A stretch of DNA of 8,902 nt from CAZFQG01 sp964520785 (GTDB lineage Bacteria > Planctomycetota > Planctomycetia > Pirellulales > Thermoguttaceae). Position numbers and translations under genes: made by a program. The stretch spans positions 1-8,902 of the forward strand of contig CAZFQG010000230.1 in NCBI GenBank assembly GCA_964520785.1, given 5' to 3'. Under the pieces are notes generated by a model. The model saw only the letters and a list, made by a program, of their open reading frames with translations, did not search any database and had not been told where the DNA came from. Below, in pieces: positions 6,117 to 8,902 of the stretch (position 1 is the first letter of the stretch; each line of letters starts with the position of its first letter).

Positions 6117-7340
6117 CTACCGCAACCCGGCGATCTCCTCCGCCGCGGTTTGGACGGCTTCGGGGTCGGCCAGGTATTCCAGCGTCAATTCGAACGTCCG
6201 CGATTCGCCCGGTTTGAAAAGAATGACGCGGCCGGCCCGTTTTTCTTCGGTCTTGGTGTTGGGGAGATTCGTCCCCGGCTCCAGGCCGACGGCGTATCCG
6301 TCCTCCGCGCACTGGTTGTTCTTCCAGAGCGTGAAACAGGGCAACTGGTTCTTGTTGAAACGGTAGTAGACCGCGCGCCGCCGGTCGGCGGAACGCAGGA
6401 GAACGGCCGTGTCGCCATCCTCGGCGGCGGCGAACTCGCAGGCGAAGCACTTTTCCCGGGCACCGGCCCCCTCCTTACCCAAGACGTTCCACGTCGGCAG
6501 ATCCGCCTTGGCGACCTTGTCGAACGGCGTCACCTTCTTCGCCGGTGCCACAAGCACGGCCCCAGGCCCGGCCAAGGGAGGGCCGAAGTTCGTATGGTAG
6601 ATGAGTTCCAGTTCGCCCGGCTCTCGCGAGAGATTCTCGACCGTATCGCGGATGGTGATTTCCGTCTCCTCCGGCCGCGTGCTCGTCGTCGAGGTCAACC
6701 GGAGCTTGTTGCCGAAGAGCCGCGACTCGTCGACCACGCCGGTCACGGAAATCGTCCCGTCCGCTGAATCGACCGAGACCGACACGTCGTGCGCCGGGGT
6801 ATTGGCGATCCGCCCGTGCAATCCGTAACGGAGGGTTCCGTTCTCGGCGAACTCGGGCCCGCCGTTGTACTCCAGCCCGCAGCGGACGAGCATCTCGTCG
6901 AAGCCGGCCAACCACCCCAGTCCGCTCGGTTCGTCGAGGCGGACGAAGGCCGGATGGACCGGCCCCTGGACCGGGGAGTCCCACCCCAGTCGCTCTTCAC
7001 CGCACCGGGCCCGCCAGATTCCCATCCCCCGCGTGGGCAGGAGCGTGAAGCTCATGCGCCCATTGTCGACCTCCACGACGTCGACGCCGGTGCTCAGGCC
7101 CCCTTGCAGCGTCCGCCAGGTGACGGAACATGCGGCCGCCTTGGTGCCGAGGTCTTCGGGGCCGAGCCGCCCCGGGGGCGCGAAGAGACGCGACTGAGAA
7201 TCCGCCAGGGTCCACGTCTTTACACCGTTTTCCCTCCGCGCGGGAGGGGCGGCGGTCGCGGTGGAGGCGACGGCGGCACCGATGGTTCCCAGGGAGACGG
7301 CCATCGCGCGGCGGCGGGTGATCTTGTTCGGTTGAGACAT
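6117..7340 (-). CDS. Tat-exported aldose 1-epimerase-like protein (DUF4432-type)
   Basis: A 407-aa protein with a twin-arginine signal: TRRRAMAVSLG (8-18), an apolar stretch and an Ala-rich end near 24-31 that suits signal peptidase. The mature part is a galactose-mutarotase-like beta-sandwich: LPTRGMGIWRA (101-111), HPAF (129-132), LGWLAGFDEMLVRCGL (141-156), and LHGRI around H175, which resembles the conserved histidine of DUF4432 proteins. YHTNFGPP (248-255) and GLEPGTN (352-358), with E354 as probable catalytic acid/base, are typical of the aldose epimerase superfamily. It should act on a sugar or sugar derivative outside the cytoplasm; export of this usually cytoplasmic fold is notable. 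The start ATG 7340 shares its A with the stop of the hydrolase (TGATG), so translation is probably coupled. An in-frame extension upstream to 7799 lies inside the hydrolase gene and is rejected. Confidence 0.88.
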   Translation of the reverse strand: MSQPNKITRRRAMAVSLGTIGAAVASTATAAPPARRENGVKTWTLADSQSRLFAPPGRLGPEDLGTKAAACSVTWRTLQGGLSTGVDVVEVDNGRMSFTLLPTRGMGIWRARCGEERLGWDSPVQGPVHPAFVRLDEPSGLGWLAGFDEMLVRCGLEYNGGPEFAENGTLRYGLHGRIANTPAHDVSVSVDSADGTISVTGVVDESRLFGNKLRLTSTTSTRPEETEITIRDTVENLSREPGELELIYHTNFGPPLAGPGAVLVAPAKKVTPFDKVAKADLPTWNVLGKEGAGAREKCFACEFAAAEDGDTAVLLRSADRRRAVYYRFNKNQLPCFTLWKNNQCAEDGYAVGLEPGTNLPNTKTEEKRAGRVILFKPGESRTFELTLEYLADPEAVQTAAEEIAGLR

Positions 7341-8902
7341 CAATATTCGCCCGGGAGCGGAGCTTCGTCCATTACCGTGAGCCGGCCATCGGTTCCTATC
7401 GCAATTCCTTTGCCGATGGGGGCGGATAGACTCTTGCCGTTGGAGGTCACTTGGAATGTATCCCCTTCCACGTCGACGTCGAAGACCGCTTTGCGGATCC
7501 GCACGCCTTCGAGGGCCATTTTCTCCGCGAAGGACGCGCGCGAGGGGCGCACGTGGATGGTGCCGTCGATTTGCGCGTCGATACCGAACGTGCCGAAAAG
7601 GAGGCATTGGGCGACGGTAACGCCGTCGACGGTACATTGCAGGGGCGTGTCGTGGCGGTAGTCGATCCGCTCGGCGACGATGGAATCGCCCCAGTACGGC
7701 ATCCGGCTTCCCCACCAGATGCAACGCCGGAGGATGTCGTCCGCCGTTTCCGCGTGGCCCGCCTTGTAGAGCCGCTCGGCGATTTGCGGCGGGAAGCAAG
7801 TGCAGGCCCCGGGTCCGCCGTTGTCGACGTCGTTCTTGTCGTACTCCGCATCCCCCTTGGCCAGGCTGTGCAACCCATGCTCGCTGAGGAATTCCTTCTC
7901 ATTGAGATGGCTCATCAGCCCGGCTTCGGTCTCTTCATCCAGGATACCGCTGCCGAAGAGCTTGAACATCTGCACGGTCCAGCGGGTCTCCGGCTCGCCT
8001 CGGCCGTTGATGAAGTCGAACCACTTCGTCTCGGGGTTCCAGAGTTCCTGTTTCAGCAGCGTCTTCAAGGCGCCGGCCCATTCGATCAGATGGGGGGCCG
8101 GCTTCCCGGCGATTTCCGCCAGCCGCGCGGCGCGAAGGTAATTGGCGTGGCGGCGACCGTTGAGATCCGGCATGACGTGGTTGTAAGCATCGTGCCGCAG
8201 ACGCAGCTCCAGGTGACTGTTGGAGGGTCCGTAGTCGATCAGCGAGACCGGTTTCGAGACGTCGTCCAGGACGACCGCGTTTTGGAGGACGTGTTCGAGC
8301 ACCGTCTTGCCGTCGACGACCTCTTCGAGAAACGCGGTGTCGCCCGTGTTCTTCACGTAGTAGTAGACGAGGCCGATGATCTTCTCCTGGTTGGCCATGT
8401 ACCACGGCCCGAACGCCTTGCCGTCCATGGGATTGAAGGAGAAATGCCGCGTCATGTCGCACTTGAGGAACTGCTTGATGTGCTCGCGGTGGGCGCCGGG
8501 GTCGAACAGGGGCATGATCTCCCAGATTTCGCCGTAGTTCCACAGATAATCGGACACGCAGCCGCCGCGGATGCTGCCGGTCGAATAGTAGGGCCACAGG
8601 ACGAACTCCGGCACGTCCCAGCGGTTCGTGATGAAGTGGACCAGCGAGCGGTTGTAGAACGCCTCGAGTTCCTTGTTGTCGGAAGTGAGCCGCGGGAGCC
8701 GCTGGAAGACCTCGGCGACCCGTTTCTCGTAGGCGGCGCCGGCCGCGGCGATGGCGCCGGCCGGGTCGGCGGCGATGGATCGGCACTCGGCCGCCGCCTC
8801 CTCCGCCGGGCCCAGGGCGAAGGCCAGGTAGAGTGCTTCCGTGCCGCCGGGCGCGAGCCGGAGCGTCTGTTCGGCCGACTTCTTCTCGGCATCCCAATCG
8901 AG
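7340..8902 (-). CDS. (Alpha/alpha)6-barrel glycoside hydrolase, 5' end cut by right edge
   Basis: The frame is open to the right edge, so the N-terminus is missing; 520 residues are visible. Visible residues 1-~60 (including ALYLAFALGPAEEAA) look like the end of an N-terminal beta domain and linker. From ~80 a helical barrel begins, with FVLWPYYSTGSIRGG and DYLWNYGEIWEI (D118, E125), KCDMTRHFSFNP, then LIDYGPSNSHLEL (D223, E232) and repeated helices such as LNGRRHANYLRAARLAEIAG. Residues ~358-376 (DVDNGGPGACTCFPPQIAE) and the following helix-rich part, then a short beta-rich C-terminus (IHVRPS, VEGDTFQV), complete the domain. The fold resembles clan families such as GH15, GH63, GH78 and GH94, but the family cannot be fixed here. 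No export signal is visible because the start is missing. It is directly followed by the epimerase, with a 1-nt overlap. Confidence 0.8.
   Translation of the reverse strand, partial: LDWDAEKKSAEQTLRLAPGGTEALYLAFALGPAEEAAAECRSIAADPAGAIAAAGAAYEKRVAEVFQRLPRLTSDNKELEAFYNRSLVHFITNRWDVPEFVLWPYYSTGSIRGGCVSDYLWNYGEIWEIMPLFDPGAHREHIKQFLKCDMTRHFSFNPMDGKAFGPWYMANQEKIIGLVYYYVKNTGDTAFLEEVVDGKTVLEHVLQNAVVLDDVSKPVSLIDYGPSNSHLELRLRHDAYNHVMPDLNGRRHANYLRAARLAEIAGKPAPHLIEWAGALKTLLKQELWNPETKWFDFINGRGEPETRWTVQMFKLFGSGILDEETEAGLMSHLNEKEFLSEHGLHSLAKGDAEYDKNDVDNGGPGACTCFPPQIAERLYKAGHAETADDILRRCIWWGSRMPYWGDSIVAERIDYRHDTPLQCTVDGVTVAQCLLFGTFGIDAQIDGTIHVRPSRASFAEKMALEGVRIRKAVFDVDVEGDTFQVTSNGKSLSAPIGKGIAIGTDGRLTVMDEAPLPGEY

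Noticed and set aside
5794..6366. 190-aa frames on both strands over the epimerase-symporter spacer
   Set aside because: Low-complexity, Arg-rich translations typical of chance frames in GC-rich DNA; they overlap the clear ends of two real genes.
6789..7661. 290-aa plus-strand frame opposite the epimerase and hydrolase
   Set aside because: Shadow of two well-supported minus-strand genes; the translation is rich in Gly, Arg and Pro and has no domain.
7341..7799. N-terminal extension of the epimerase by 153 residues
   Set aside because: It lies fully inside the hydrolase coding region in another frame and would bury the Tat signal in the middle of the protein; ATG 7340 with TGATG overlap is far better.
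1..8902. Search for CRISPR arrays, insertion sequences, tRNA or rRNA genes and phage functions
   Set aside because: No regularly spaced repeats, transposase or integrase sequence, or recognisable structural RNA gene was seen by eye.

Overview
The window is a GC-rich bacterial segment with six whole genes or gene ends belonging to a carbohydrate locus and a two-gene metal-transport unit beside it. The gene families are a DegT aminotransferase, a Gfo/Idh/MocA dehydrogenase, a sodium:solute symporter with a tiny membrane partner, and a Tat-exported DUF4432-like epimerase next to a glycoside hydrolase. This mix, together with weak or absent Shine-Dalgarno sites before several genes, suggests Planctomycetota or a relative in the PVC group. 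That is inference from gene content only; no rRNA or other marker gene is present.

Layout. Positions 1-1503, minus strand: a small HMA-domain membrane protein (952-1503) followed by the N-terminal third of a P1B-type metal ATPase (870 down to the left edge, where the gene is cut). Positions 1504-1806: a divergent intergenic region, less GC-rich than its surroundings. It holds a candidate promoter for each direction, three 11-bp direct repeats, a 12-bp palindrome and a strong hairpin just before the next gene. Positions 1807-4155, plus strand: a DegT/DnrJ/EryC1/StrS aminotransferase, then a Gfo/Idh/MocA dehydrogenase. Positions 4136-5825, minus strand: a 506-aa SSS symporter followed by a 58-aa membrane protein that overlaps its end. 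The small gene also overlaps the dehydrogenase tail to tail. Positions 5826-6116: a leader region with a near-consensus sigma-70 promoter for the symporter. Positions 6117-8902, minus strand: an (alpha/alpha)6-type glycoside hydrolase cut by the right edge, coupled through TGATG to a Tat-secreted aldose-epimerase-like protein.

How the genes may work together (inference). The hydrolase releases a sugar, the exported epimerase may equilibrate its anomers or a related position outside the cytoplasm, and the symporter with its small partner imports the product using Na+. The aminotransferase and dehydrogenase then form an oxidation/transamination pair that interconverts a hydroxyl, keto and amino sugar or cyclitol. 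The parallel is with known DegT plus Gfo/Idh pairs such as NtdA/NtdC of kanosamine synthesis or inosose aminotransferase systems. Substrate and direction cannot be read from the sequence. The metal-ATPase unit appears to be an unrelated neighbour that shares only the divergent promoter region.

The parts most worth a second look are the divergent control region, the small symporter partner, and the dehydrogenase, in which the usual Glu-Lys-Pro motif reads Asp-Val-Pro.
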